A stretch of 64,000 nucleotides of DNA from Oscillospiraceae bacterium. Its GTDB lineage: Bacteria > Bacillota_A > Clostridia > Oscillospirales > Oscillospiraceae. The notes beneath the pieces are model-generated. The model worked only from the letters and a program-made list of their open reading frames with translations. It made no database searches and was not told the DNA's origin. Positions 7,666 through 16,267 of the stretch are shown one piece after another. Within the stretch, counting starts at the first letter, position 1; each line of letters starts with the position of its first letter. The position numbers and the translations under genes were made by a program. The stretch covers positions 1 to 64,000 of the forward strand of contig SVLG01000002.1 in NCBI GenBank assembly GCA_015068055.1, given 5' to 3'.

Positions 7666-8206
7666 ATGCCTGCATGGCGGTCAGCGTCTTTTCGAAAAGG
7701 GTATTCAGCTCCATATCCAGCATCTCAGCACCCTTGCGAATTACATCGCGGCTGCAGCCGGCGGCAAATTTTTTATCCTTGAACTTTTTGGCCACGGACT
7801 TGACCTCCATCCCCTCGTAGCCGGTGGGACGCATCAGCGCCGCCGCACCGATGAGACCGGTCAGCTCATCAACGGCAAAAAGAACCTTTTCCATATACGC
7901 AGCAGGTTCCACATCGGAGCAAATGCCCCAACCGTGGCTGACAACGGCATGAATGAGTTCCTCGTCCATGTCAAGCTCATGGAGGATCTCATTGGCCTTT
8001 ACGCAATGCTGCTCAGGATACAGCTCAAAGTCTATGTCGTGGAGCATGCCCACCGTTGCCCAAAAATCCACCCGTTCGGGGTCAAACTCACGGGCAAAGG
8101 CTGCCATGACTTTGGAAACCGTCTGGGCATGTTCCAGATGAAAGGCTTCTTTATTGTACTTTTTAATGATTTCAAGTGCCTCGTCAGGGCTGGGAATATA
8201 ACTCAT
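7664..8206 (-). CDS. HD-domain hydrolase
   Basis: 180 aa. An HD metal site is visible: H26, the HD pair H56-D57 in GMLHDIDF, and a later conserved Asp in FAVDEL. The AYMEKVLFAVDELTG block is typical of the small HDIG-type hydrolases, which act on nucleotides or other phosphoesters; the substrate here is unknown. The start is ATG 8206 with AGGAGG 8 nt upstream. It stands alone between two terminators. Confidence 0.82.
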   Translation of the reverse strand: MSYIPSPDEALEIIKKYNKEAFHLEHAQTVSKVMAAFAREFDPERVDFWATVGMLHDIDFELYPEQHCVKANEILHELDMDEELIHAVVSHGWGICSDVEPAAYMEKVLFAVDELTGLIGAAALMRPTGYEGMEVKSVAKKFKDKKFAAGCSRDVIRKGAEMLDMELNTLFEKTLTAMQA

Positions 8207-8260
8207 GGTATAGCCTCCTTCGGTCTTTTGGCCATTATACCTGTTTCGTAATAAAATGAC

Positions 8261-8290
8261 AAGGCCCGACACAAGAAAGCGTCGGGCCTT
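8261..8290 (-). terminator. Terminator after small lipoprotein gene
   Basis: A 10-bp perfect stem AAGGCCCGAC/GTCGGGCCTT with a 10-nt loop, then GTCATTTTATT on the minus strand. Confidence 0.85.
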
Positions 8291-8296
8291 ATGAGG

Positions 8297-8599
8297 TCAG
8301 GGATTGGGCGTTGCACTGGCTTTGGGAGCCGCGGTGTTCTGAGGCTTGGGCGATACAGGTGCTTTGGTCTCCATGGGTTTCTTGGTTTCCATGGGCCCGT
8401 TGTCACCCTCGGTAATAACGCCGTTGTCATCGTTCACAACACCATCGTTCACATCCGGCATGGCGCTTACTTCGGGCTTAAGCGTAACTTCGGGACGGGG
8501 CGTCACGCGAATACCGCTGTCGCTCATGCTCTCACCACAGCCGCTCAGCGCCAGAAGCAGCGCAGCAACCATCAGGATATATACGATCGTTTTCTTCAT
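8297..8599 (-). CDS. Small Pro/Thr-rich lipoprotein
   Basis: 100 aa. It has a lipoprotein signal (MKKTIVYILMVAALLLALSG with Cys21 in the lipobox LSGC), then a low-complexity acidic and Pro/Thr/Lys-rich chain. No enzymatic domain is seen. Such chains usually act as surface spacers or are poorly conserved; the function is unknown. The ATG has GGAGG 7 nt upstream. Between plsY and a terminator. Confidence 0.7.
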   Translation of the reverse strand: MKKTIVYILMVAALLLALSGCGESMSDSGIRVTPRPEVTLKPEVSAMPDVNDGVVNDDNGVITEGDNGPMETKKPMETKAPVSPKPQNTAAPKASATPNP

Positions 8600-8670
8600 A
8601 GTTTCCCTCCATAGCTTAGTTACAGCCTTATTATTCCTAAGCAGGAGCGTAATATGATGATATGTAATTC

Positions 8671-9291
8671 TTATTTTTTGGAAAAAGTCAATTTGGACTC
8701 TGTACCGTGCAGAAGACGACCGATATTTCCCCGGTGCATGAAAATCACAAGGCCGGCAGAAACCGTCAAAAGCACCAGCACCGGAATGTTGTCGGTACTA
8801 AAAAGCATTCCTATTGGCATCAGTGCCGCAGCGGTAATGGATCCGAGGGAGGAATAGCGGAAAAGTGCCACCAGCAGAATAAAAACCATAAAGAGAATCA
8901 AAGTCAGTTGCCAGTTGATGACCAACATGGCACCAAAGGCCGAAAGCACGCCTTTTCCACCCTTAAACTCATAGGCAAGGGGAAACATATGCCCGGAAAT
9001 AACAAAGAGCATAGCCAGAGCCTGACCAAAGTCCTCCATGCCCAGCGTGCGCATGATGATGCCGCCGCTGAACACTGCAATAAACGCCTTTCCCATATCG
9101 ATAGCCGCCACCAGAGAAAGCTTGGCAGCGCCGTAACAACGGTAGAAGTTTGTGAGACCGGCATTGCCGCTTCCCATATCACGAACATCGCTGTGATACT
9201 GGGTACGTGATGTGATGATGGCACCGTTAAAATTGCCGCAGCAATAGGCCACAAGAATCACCAAAAGTGAGTAACCAATCTTGATCAGCAT
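8671..9291 (-). CDS. plsY: Glycerol-3-phosphate acyltransferase PlsY
   Basis: 206 aa integral membrane enzyme that transfers acyl from acyl-phosphate to glycerol-3-phosphate, the first step of phospholipid synthesis. PlsY motifs are visible: DMGSGNAGLTNFYR (motif 1), GHMFPLAYEFKGGKGV (motif 2) and a later GS-containing loop. About five or six membrane helices. The start is ATG 9291 with AAAGGA upstream rather than the in-frame TTG at 9306. It sits away from the other lipid genes (cdsA, uppS) of the window. Confidence 0.93.
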   Translation of the reverse strand: MLIKIGYSLLVILVAYCCGNFNGAIITSRTQYHSDVRDMGSGNAGLTNFYRCYGAAKLSLVAAIDMGKAFIAVFSGGIIMRTLGMEDFGQALAMLFVISGHMFPLAYEFKGGKGVLSAFGAMLVINWQLTLILFMVFILLVALFRYSSLGSITAAALMPIGMLFSTDNIPVLVLLTVSAGLVIFMHRGNIGRLLHGTESKLTFSKK

Positions 9292-9412
9292 AGCGTTCCT
9301 TTCCAATATGCATAAAGTTTTAAATGCTTCTTAGACTTTAACGCCTTTTTTACGCGCTGTCAAGTGCTGTCGACAGAGTCTCACAGCAAAACGTATAGAT
9401 TGACAAAAAGCT

Positions 9413-9450
9413 CCCGGACAGACGGCTCATTTACTTGCAGACTGTCCGGG
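9413..9450 (-). terminator. Terminator after symporter gene
   Basis: A 9-bp stem CCCGGACAG/CTGTCCGGG with a 20-nt loop, followed on the minus strand by AGCTTTTTGT. Confidence 0.75.
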
Positions 9451-9456
9451 GTTGCT

Positions 9457-10701
9457 TTACTTGCTTACCATCTGCTTCTGAAGCCAATCCTTGCCGTCAA
9501 CAAAACGCTCCACAATAAAGCTCACCACATAGTCACCGGAGGAGTTGATCATGGTGGCAGGCGGGTCAATGATTGTACCGATCACAACCAGGATCGGATA
9601 AGCCACGGCCATATCATTGGGGAAAAACAGGGAGCAAATGACCAGCTCTCCGATGAAGCCACCGCCGGGCACGCCGGACATGGCAACACTGGAGAACACC
9701 GCGACACCCACAGCCAGGGCCCAGGTTTCGAAACCAATGAAGGGAATGTCAAAGAACGAGAACAGGAAGGCAATTTTCATAATGGCGGAGAAACAGGAAC
9801 CATCCATATGCATGGTTGCCCCCAGAGGCAGAACTATGTCCGAAACATCCCGGGAAATGCCGGTTTCCTGTGCAGCCTCCATGTTGGTGGGAATGGTTGC
9901 AACGCTGGAGCAAGTACCAAGCGCCGTGACAGCCGGGCGCAGCAAGTGCCGGAACATCACCCGGGCCGCTCCCCTGCCGCCGCCAAAACGCGCATAAAGG
10001 GGGAAGGCCGCAATCATATAAATAAAACAGAGGGGGTAATAGATCAGCAGAACCTTGCCGAAGCCCTCAATCACCGAGGCACCAAAGGTTCCCACTATGT
10101 AGGCAAAGTAGGCAAACAGACCAACCGGCGCCGCGTACATAATAATTCTTACAACAGCAAGGATGCACTCGGACAGCTCCGCCAGCAGCTGGGCCAGTTT
10201 GGACTCCCGACCTCCGCCGGCTGACACACCGAAACCAAAAATCACGGATGCTACGATCAGCGGCAGCATGTTGCTGCGGGAAAACAGTTGGGGAAAATCA
10301 TTCACGGTAAAAAAGCCCGTGATAAGCTCGCCCACAGACTTACCACTGCCCGGCTCCTGAATATCAAAGGAAACACTCCCAACCACAAGAGGATCAAACA
10401 CCCGACAGATTATGATCATAATCACTGCGCAGATAATGCCGGTGATAATAAATGTCGCTAACGTGGTGCTTAGAATACGGCCCAGACGCTTTTTGCTCTC
10501 CATTCCGGCAATGGCCGAGGAGATGGAGACAAAGACCATGGGTACGACAACACAGAACATAAGATTAATATATATGTCCCCAAGAAACTTAATCGCCGCT
10601 GCTCCCTCTCCCCAGACAAGACCGGTGATGCAGCCGGCGACTATGCAAATCAGCAGAATAATCGGAAAGCGATACGCGCTCCAGAGATTACGTTTTTCCA
10701 T
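9457..10701 (-). CDS. Dicarboxylate/amino acid:cation symporter (DAACS/SDF family)
   Basis: 414 aa, the usual length. Sodium- or proton-coupled uptake of acidic amino acids or C4-dicarboxylates. Family landmarks are MFCVVVPMVFVSISSAIAG, the serine-rich hairpin GTCSSVATIPTN, the metal/substrate helix HMDGSCFSAIMKIAF, and the second hairpin SGVPGGGFIGE. The substrate (glutamate, aspartate, serine or succinate) cannot be told by eye. The ATG at 10701 has AGGAGG upstream. Divergent from an AraC regulator that may control it. Confidence 0.9.
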   Translation of the reverse strand: MEKRNLWSAYRFPIILLICIVAGCITGLVWGEGAAAIKFLGDIYINLMFCVVVPMVFVSISSAIAGMESKKRLGRILSTTLATFIITGIICAVIMIIICRVFDPLVVGSVSFDIQEPGSGKSVGELITGFFTVNDFPQLFSRSNMLPLIVASVIFGFGVSAGGGRESKLAQLLAELSECILAVVRIIMYAAPVGLFAYFAYIVGTFGASVIEGFGKVLLIYYPLCFIYMIAAFPLYARFGGGRGAARVMFRHLLRPAVTALGTCSSVATIPTNMEAAQETGISRDVSDIVLPLGATMHMDGSCFSAIMKIAFLFSFFDIPFIGFETWALAVGVAVFSSVAMSGVPGGGFIGELVICSLFFPNDMAVAYPILVVIGTIIDPPATMINSSGDYVVSFIVERFVDGKDWLQKQMVSK

Positions 10702-10746
10702 TGCAGACCTCCTAACAGTTTGTGGAAACATTCTATGTGATAGGCC

Positions 10747-10776
10747 TTGCAAAATAAACATAATCTATGCTAAAAT
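10747..10776 (+). promoter_or_regulatory. Promoter for araC-dapF
   Basis: TTGCAA, 18-bp spacer, TAAAAT, about 30 bp before the AraC start, which favours ATG 10806 over the upstream ATG 10767. Confidence 0.5.
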
Positions 10777-10805
10777 ATATGCAAAAAGTGCTGCGAGGTA
10801 TATGT

Positions 10806-11663
10806 ATGGATGCAATCATAGAAAAGCGCGGCTATCTTCTGGAAGATTTCCGTCTGTTTCATTTAAGAAGCGGCGGCATTAATGACGTAGATTTTCACTA
10901 TCATGATTTTCACAAGATTGTGCTGATCCTGTCCGGAGGCGGTGCCTATGTGGTGGAGGGACGGCGATATCTCCTTCAGCCGGGCGATGTGGTCCTGGTG
11001 AGCCGAGGCAGTATCCATCGCCCGGAAATCGGCAAGGGAAGCTTCTATGAGCGGGCAATCTTTTACATCTCCGATGCATATCTGAAAGCCCATACCATAG
11101 AGCATTGGAATCCATCCGTTCTATTTACCGACTGTGAAAGCCATGTACTTCGCATGAACGCGGAAGATCTGGAGGCCTTTTGCAGGGATCTGAACATGTT
11201 GGAAAAGGAACTTGACAGCAACACACCGGAGGCAGTACTTATGAGCCGCTGCCGCTTCATGTGCATGCTGCTTTCTCTATATCGACTTTCATCGGGCGCT
11301 CGTCATGTTCACACGCTTCCCGCAGAGCCTGGTGATGAAAAGGTCATTGCCATGATCCATTATTTAAACGATCATCTTACCGAAGACATCAGCATTGACA
11401 AACTCTCGGAGCAGTTTTACATCAGCAAGTTTCATATGATGCGCCGTTTTCGTCAGGAGGCCGGCATGCCAATCCACGCCTATCTCAACGACAAGCGCCT
11501 TTTTATGGCGCGGGATCTCATCTCCAGAGGTATGAGCGCCACGGAAGCCTGCTATCAGAGCGGTTTCAAAAGCTACTCTTCCTTCTCGCGTGCTTATCAG
11601 AAGCGGTTCCATGTAACGCCAACCGGACGAATCAGTCTTTATACCGGTGAGGTCAACGACTAA
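10806..11663 (+). CDS. AraC-family transcriptional regulator
   Basis: 285 aa. The N-terminal cupin-like sensor domain has FHYHDFHKIVLILSGGGAY and LLQPGDVVLVSRGSIH; the C-terminal double helix-turn-helix (about 185-280) includes LSEQFYISKFHMMRRFRQEAG and the second helix region ACYQSGFKSYSSFSRAYQKRFHVTP. This is the sensor-AraC layout of small-molecule regulators. Divergent from the symporter, 9 nt before dapF. The ligand is unknown; regulation of the adjacent symporter is an inference from position only. Confidence 0.9.
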   Translation: MDAIIEKRGYLLEDFRLFHLRSGGINDVDFHYHDFHKIVLILSGGGAYVVEGRRYLLQPGDVVLVSRGSIHRPEIGKGSFYERAIFYISDAYLKAHTIEHWNPSVLFTDCESHVLRMNAEDLEAFCRDLNMLEKELDSNTPEAVLMSRCRFMCMLLSLYRLSSGARHVHTLPAEPGDEKVIAMIHYLNDHLTEDISIDKLSEQFYISKFHMMRRFRQEAGMPIHAYLNDKRLFMARDLISRGMSATEACYQSGFKSYSSFSRAYQKRFHVTPTGRISLYTGEVND

Positions 11664-11672
11664 GGAGAGGTT

Positions 11673-12488
11673 ATGAGATTTACAAAAATGCACGGGGCCG
11701 GCAATGATTTTATTATCCTTCAGGACGATAAAGAAGAACTTACACCGGCTGAGCTCCGTTCTCTGGCCCACAGGCTTTGCGCCCGAAGGACGGGACTGGG
11801 TGCCGATGGAATGATGGTGGTCGTTCCGCCCCGGGATGGCGGCGATTATCGGATGCTTTTCTATAACGCAGACGGCTCTGCCGGGGAAATGTGCGGCAAC
11901 GGCGCCCGCTGTATCGCCCGCTACGGTTATGAACACGGTCTGGCCGGTGAAACGCAGCGCATCGAAACCACCGCAGGCCTTGTCATCGGCCAGCGAATCA
12001 GCAAGACCCACTACCGTGTCCGCCTCAATGATCCCAGCGTACTCGACACGCGTATGGCCCTTGCTGCAGGCAAGGAGTGGGAGTGCGGATACGTTGAGCT
12101 TGGTAGCCCCGGCATACCTCATGCACTGCTGGAACTGGATTGGGAGCAGTTTAGTGAGGATGAGCTGCGGCAGCTTGGCCGGGAGCTTCGCTATGCCGAT
12201 GTGTTCCCCAAGGGTGCAAATGTCACTTTCTGGAAGGAAACTGCTCCTGAACACGTAAAGGTACGCACCTATGAGCGCGGCGTGGAAGATTTCACCCTGG
12301 CCTGCGGCACAGGCTGTGGAAGCCTGACGGCTGCCATGACGATGAACGGACGCTGCAGCGGCCGCTTAACGCTGGAATGCCCCGGTGGAACTTTGGAAGT
12401 GTCACTGACACGGTGTGATGAAACAATAAGCGATATTTTTCTTACCGGTCCCACCTGCGTCGTGGCAGAGGGAGAACTGGTAGAATAA
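11673..12488 (+). CDS. dapF: Diaminopimelate epimerase
   Basis: 271 aa, normal length. It converts LL-DAP to meso-DAP for lysine and peptidoglycan. Both catalytic cysteines are visible: C74 in MCGNGARC and C211 in ACGTGCG. The N-terminus MRFTKMHGAGNDF is diagnostic. The ATG follows GGAGAGGTT; the gene lies 9 nt after the AraC gene, an unusual partner, so the two probably share a transcript. Confidence 0.97.
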   Translation: MRFTKMHGAGNDFIILQDDKEELTPAELRSLAHRLCARRTGLGADGMMVVVPPRDGGDYRMLFYNADGSAGEMCGNGARCIARYGYEHGLAGETQRIETTAGLVIGQRISKTHYRVRLNDPSVLDTRMALAAGKEWECGYVELGSPGIPHALLELDWEQFSEDELRQLGRELRYADVFPKGANVTFWKETAPEHVKVRTYERGVEDFTLACGTGCGSLTAAMTMNGRCSGRLTLECPGGTLEVSLTRCDETISDIFLTGPTCVVAEGELVE

Positions 12489-12490
12489 GG

Positions 12491-12523
12491 AAAGGCCTGG
12501 TATGTCTTACATACCAGGCCTTT
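12491..12523. terminator. Bidirectional terminator between dapF and P-type ATPase-like gene
   Basis: A 15-bp perfect stem AAAGGCCTGGTATGT/ACATACCAGGCCTTT with a 3-nt loop, then TCTCT on the plus strand. Confidence 0.8.
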
Positions 12524-12542
12524 CTCTATAAGGTATAAGGCT

Positions 12543-14450
12543 TTATTTCTTCACGGGAAAAGCGCGTACCGCATTCAGCGCGCAGCCGATGCCGGCGCAG
12601 GCATCCACCAGCGCAGTAAACCACAGCGCATTTGTAACACCAAAAAGTCCCAACAAAAGCAGCAGAGCCTTAACCCCCAACACAAAGACAAGTCCTTCAC
12701 GGCAGACACGAGCTGTTTTCCGCGCTGCTCCAACTGCCAGAGGTACTTTGTACACATTGTTGTCAAGGGCCAGCACATCGGAGATTTTCCCGTTCTCACC
12801 CGCATCGAAGCCGCCGAGAATCATACCAACGTCCGCAGCACTGAGCATCGCGGAATCCGTAAGCGCAGAACCCACATACAGGGTGCCGCTGCCGCGGGTA
12901 CGTTCACACATTTCCTGCACCCGTGAAAGCTTATCCATGGGCAGGCAGCGGGAATAGTACTTGGCGATGCCGGACATATGAGCCAGACTGCGGGTTTTGT
13001 CAATGCTGTCCGCGGAGAGCAGAATGATGTCTTCCATATTCAGCTCTTCCAAAAGAGAAACCGCAAGAGGAGCCTGCTCCTGAAGAATGTCGTTAAAGCG
13101 AATGACCGCGGCATAGCGTCCCCCCAATGCGATGTGCATGGCGGGTTCTTCTGCCTCCAGAGCATTCTCAACATCCACACCACTGTCGATAAGGAAGTCA
13201 AGGCTGCCCATAAGTACGCCTATGCCTTCAATATCAACGCGGATTCCCTCGTGATACTCAGTAAAGTTGCTAATGACCGAATAATCAATGGCTCCGCCGT
13301 AAGCGCTGACAATGGCCCGGGCGGAAGCGCTGGAGGCGTTGGCCGCTGCATGGGCTGCAGCCTTCAGAAGTATGCCGGCATCCATATGCGGCGAGTCAAC
13401 GCTGTCAACACCATAGCCACCGGTGCTGATGGTACCATCCTTATCAAAGATGACTGCCTTGCAGCGGGCAAGGTTTTCCAGAACGGCATTTCCCTTCAGC
13501 AGCACCCCCTGATTGGCAGCGCCTGTAAGTCCAGTAAAATAACTTAGAGCCAGCCCGGCGAGAGCTCCGCCCGGTGAGACAATAATCAGCAGAACCATGG
13601 CCCGGTGAATGGCCTGACCAACCGTAAGGTGGGCAAAGAAGGTAAGAAGCACCGCAACAACAGCACAGAGAGCCAGGGAAACGGGAGCGAAAAGACGAAG
13701 GTATTTATCGGCGAGTTCTTCCAGATCGCTCCGTTCTCCGCCATCGTCCGCGATGGTTTCCCGGATACGGTTCAGCGTGGACATGGAGGCAGAAACGATA
13801 GCCTCTGCATGAATGAGAGAAGTGATGTTCACGCTTCCGGCAGGGACAGTATCCCCTTCCTCCACGGAACGAGGTCTGCTGTCACCGGTTACGGCGGACA
13901 TATCCACCGCCGTGTAGCCCTCCAGCACCACACAGTCCACCGGCGCACAGTCTCCGGGATGAAGGATCAGCGTATCGCCCGGACGAATGCTGTCAACGTC
14001 AACGCTTGTCTCCACTTCATCAACCAGCACGGTCGCCGTGGACGGACTGGGATCCAACGAAGAAAACAGGCCCTCTTCGCTGCGGCGACGAACATATTCG
14101 AGTCCCAGCTTGCCGAGCCGGAAGAACAGCATGATCGCCGCTCCCTCACTGTCAAGGCTCAGCACAAAGGCTGCCAGCGTCGCAATAATGATCAGAAGGT
14201 TTTCGTCCATCACGCGCTCCCGAAGGATGCGGTTCAGTGCGTCCATTAAGACATCATAGCCAGCCGCAAGGAACGAGGCCAGCATGAGCGCCAGACGCAC
14301 AATCCCCTCCGCCGGAAAAAGAAGGCCGACAACAAAGCAAATTGCGGCAACCCCCAGTCGGATCAGAACAAATAGATCAAAGCCGGCCAGTGTCCTTGTC
14401 ACACCGGTCTGTTCTTCAAATTCAATGGGCTCCAGCTCTTTTTTCCTCAT
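12543..14450 (-). CDS. Degenerate P1B-type (CadA/ZntA-like) ATPase homologue
   Basis: 635 aa with the full P1B fold (membrane helices, actuator, P and N domains, final helix pair) and a CadA-like sequence, but without an N-terminal metal-binding domain. Nearly every functional motif is altered. The helix-6 metal site CPC is SPG (292-294); the phosphorylation motif DKTGT is DKDGT (336-340, Asp kept); actuator TGES is TGDS (188-191); the N-domain HP pair is absent near 371-377; TGD is SAD near 479-481; and the hinge GDGxND is GSALTD (527-532). The frame is open, so it is not a decayed pseudogene. Metal pumping is unlikely; a regulatory or structural role is inferred. The ATG has GGAGGT upstream. 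Confidence 0.85.
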   Translation of the reverse strand: MRKKELEPIEFEEQTGVTRTLAGFDLFVLIRLGVAAICFVVGLLFPAEGIVRLALMLASFLAAGYDVLMDALNRILRERVMDENLLIIIATLAAFVLSLDSEGAAIMLFFRLGKLGLEYVRRRSEEGLFSSLDPSPSTATVLVDEVETSVDVDSIRPGDTLILHPGDCAPVDCVVLEGYTAVDMSAVTGDSRPRSVEEGDTVPAGSVNITSLIHAEAIVSASMSTLNRIRETIADDGGERSDLEELADKYLRLFAPVSLALCAVVAVLLTFFAHLTVGQAIHRAMVLLIIVSPGGALAGLALSYFTGLTGAANQGVLLKGNAVLENLARCKAVIFDKDGTISTGGYGVDSVDSPHMDAGILLKAAAHAAANASSASARAIVSAYGGAIDYSVISNFTEYHEGIRVDIEGIGVLMGSLDFLIDSGVDVENALEAEEPAMHIALGGRYAAVIRFNDILQEQAPLAVSLLEELNMEDIILLSADSIDKTRSLAHMSGIAKYYSRCLPMDKLSRVQEMCERTRGSGTLYVGSALTDSAMLSAADVGMILGGFDAGENGKISDVLALDNNVYKVPLAVGAARKTARVCREGLVFVLGVKALLLLLGLFGVTNALWFTALVDACAGIGCALNAVRAFPVKK

Positions 14451-14566
14451 TTTGGAAACACCTCCGTGTGATATAGCTGGGCATAGCTACTGATTATTTG
14501 ATAATTATATCAGTTTTGCAAGGGAAATTCAATAGATATTCGCGTAATTCCTTTCTTCCCTGGCAG

Positions 14567-14595
14567 CACCCGCGCCAGAAGTGAAGCATAGTATG
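14567..14595 (+). promoter_or_regulatory. Candidate late-sporulation (sigma-K-like) promoter for cotJ
   Basis: CACC, 16 bp, CATAGTATG matches the sigma-K pattern mACm-N16-CATAnnnTA in all but the last base. The -10 also satisfies the sigma-E CATAnnnT core. It lies about 45 bp before the CotJA-JB start. No competing sigma-A promoter is obvious. Confidence 0.45.
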
Positions 14596-14640
14596 CAAGC
14601 GGAGGCCTGTGCCTCCTGACATTAAGAGGAGTGATTGACC

Positions 14641-15096
14641 TTGAACCGAAGCAATGTTCCCGCTAAAGCGGATTGCGGATATAAAGAGGGCGCGCTGCCC
14701 TCCTGTGCTCCCATGGCGCTGGGTTACGTACCCCGTCAGCAAAACAGTGCCCCCCGTTACGACAGCGAAAAAGCCCTCTACCGCGGCACTCTTTTTCCGG
14801 GCCTTGACTTGCCTCTGAAAAACATTGTCAACACCGGTACCGCGGATGTGCCCGCTGCTGAACTGATGGCACTGGACTTCGCTGCCCACGACCTTTCCCT
14901 CTATCTGGATACGCACCCGGATGACAAAGAAGCATTCCAGGTTTACCGGGAGCTCCTGGAACTGGCAAAAGAAGGCAGGAAGCGCTACGAGGAACGCTGC
15001 GGCGTCGTCTGCAAAAGCGACCTGATCCGCTCGGACAGATATACCTGGCTGCACGATCCGTGGCCCTGGGATGCCGGAAGAAAAGTGGAGGACTGA
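14641..15096 (+). CDS. CotJA-CotJB fusion spore-coat protein
   Basis: 151 aa. Residues about 20-60 (SCAPMALGYVPRQ, then LYRGTLFPGLDLPL) look like a whole CotJA; residues about 73-145 (AELMALDFAAHDLSLYLDTH, LLELAKEGRKRYEE, TWLHDPWPWD) look like CotJB. In Bacillus and most Clostridia these are two separate small genes, cotJA and cotJB. The start is taken as TTG 14641, 9 nt after AGAGGAG; an in-frame TTG at 14635 is only 3 nt away from it. It ends 3 nt before cotJC, so the coat unit is intact. Expected in the inner coat of the spore. Confidence 0.82.
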   Translation: MNRSNVPAKADCGYKEGALPSCAPMALGYVPRQQNSAPRYDSEKALYRGTLFPGLDLPLKNIVNTGTADVPAAELMALDFAAHDLSLYLDTHPDDKEAFQVYRELLELAKEGRKRYEERCGVVCKSDLIRSDRYTWLHDPWPWDAGRKVED

Positions 15097-15099
15097 GCC

Positions 15100-15693
15100 A
15101 TGTTTATTTATGAAAAGAAACTCCAGTATCCAATTAAGATCACCAATCCTAACCCCAGACTTGCCAAAATCATCATCAGCCAGTACGGCGGGCCGGACGG
15201 CGAACTGGGCGCCTCCATGCGCTATCTCAGTCAGCGCTTCTCCATGCCCTGTTCCGAGCTGAAAGGCCTCCTCACGGATATCGGCACCGAGGAGCTCAGC
15301 CACCTTGAAATGGTGGGGACTCTTGTTCATCAGCTTACCAGAAACCTGAGCCCCGAGGAAATCAGCAGAGCCGGGTTTGACGCCTACTTTGTGGATCACA
15401 CGGTCGGCGTATATCCTCAAGCCGCCGGCGGCTTCCCCTGGAACGCTGCCTCTATGGCCGTCAAGGGCGATGTTATCGCGGACCTCACCGAGGATATGGG
15501 AGCTGAACAGAAAGCCCGCGTTACCTACGATAATATCCTCCGGCTCTCCGACGATCCGGATGTTAACAATGTAATACGCTTCCTCCGGGAACGGGAAATT
15601 GTCCATTTCCAGCGCTTTGGCGAAGCACTGGGAATTGCCACCGATAAACTGGATCACAGCAATGTTTACTACATGAACCCATCTTTCAAATAA
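15100..15693 (+). CDS. cotJC: CotJC, manganese-catalase-like spore coat protein
   Basis: 197 aa, the usual CotJC length. It belongs to the di-manganese catalase family; metal-ligand signatures are GTEELSHLEMVG (Glu/His pair near residue 70) and REREIVHFQRFGEAL near the C-terminus, plus DLTEDMGAEQKAR. A role in coat assembly or peroxide removal is known for relatives. The ATG has GGAGG upstream. Follows the CotJA-JB fusion and ends at a strong terminator. Confidence 0.93.
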   Translation: MFIYEKKLQYPIKITNPNPRLAKIIISQYGGPDGELGASMRYLSQRFSMPCSELKGLLTDIGTEELSHLEMVGTLVHQLTRNLSPEEISRAGFDAYFVDHTVGVYPQAAGGFPWNAASMAVKGDVIADLTEDMGAEQKARVTYDNILRLSDDPDVNNVIRFLREREIVHFQRFGEALGIATDKLDHSNVYYMNPSFK

Positions 15694-15700
15694 GAAAAAC

Positions 15701-15724
15701 GAAACCGCCCTGCGGGGCGGTTTC
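15701..15724. terminator. Bidirectional terminator between cotJC and tetR
   Basis: A 10-bp perfect stem GAAACCGCCC/GGGCGGTTTC with a TGCG loop, A-rich before and T-rich after. Confidence 0.9.
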
Positions 15725-15730
15725 GTTCTT

Positions 15731-16237
15731 TTAAATAAGCTTTTTCAAAACGGCATGAATGGACTCAAAATCCTTGCCTGCCAAACTCCAGTTCAAAATG
15801 GACTCCGCGATAAACTCAGCAAGGAATTCATTCTCACAGAATTTAAGCAGCGGCAATGCCAGCTGTTCGCGAAGCATCTTATGATAACGTCCGAAGACGG
15901 CAACTATGGAATTGGCCGCTCCCTTGTCTCCAATCACGCCCTGATGCTTAGCAGAATAGTTTACCAGCTGATCATAGATACAGTGAAGCACCGGTGTCGG
16001 AGCATCCGAATAAGCGCTCACAGCCTGGATGGCCGAAATGCAGCGGTTCCAGTCTCCCAGCATATAGCTCGCCAGAAGATCATCCTTGGAATCAAAGTAA
16101 TTGTATACGGTTCCAACGCCAACACCACAGGCATCCGCCACGGAGCGCATGGTCATACCACTGTAGCCATGTTCCTCAATCTGACGACGCGCCTCATCAA
16201 CAAGGCGGGTTTCAAGATTTTTTATGATCTTCGGCAC
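15731..16237 (-). CDS. TetR/AcrR-family regulator
   Basis: 168 aa. The N-terminal HTH is clear: ARRQIEEHGYSGMTMRSVA, ACGVGVGTVYNYFDSKDDLL (about 15-55), typical of TetR. The C-terminal ligand domain is short and not assignable. A GTG start at 16237 is preceded by GAGG 7 nt upstream. It has its own promoter. Not divergent from an obvious target; the upstream same-strand gene is a C39-like protein. The inducer is unknown. Confidence 0.88.
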   Translation of the reverse strand: MPKIIKNLETRLVDEARRQIEEHGYSGMTMRSVADACGVGVGTVYNYFDSKDDLLASYMLGDWNRCISAIQAVSAYSDAPTPVLHCIYDQLVNYSAKHQGVIGDKGAANSIVAVFGRYHKMLREQLALPLLKFCENEFLAEFIAESILNWSLAGKDFESIHAVLKKLI

Positions 16238-16267
16238 AGCTGCACCTCATTTCAAAAAGTTTTCTTC

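Noticed and set aside
10767..10805. Upstream ATG start for the AraC regulator
   Set aside because: It would overlap the -10 box of the most likely promoter; ATG 10806 has a better ribosome site.
14494..15657. 387-codon open frame antisense to the cotJ genes
   Set aside because: The opposite strand encodes recognisable CotJA-JB and CotJC.
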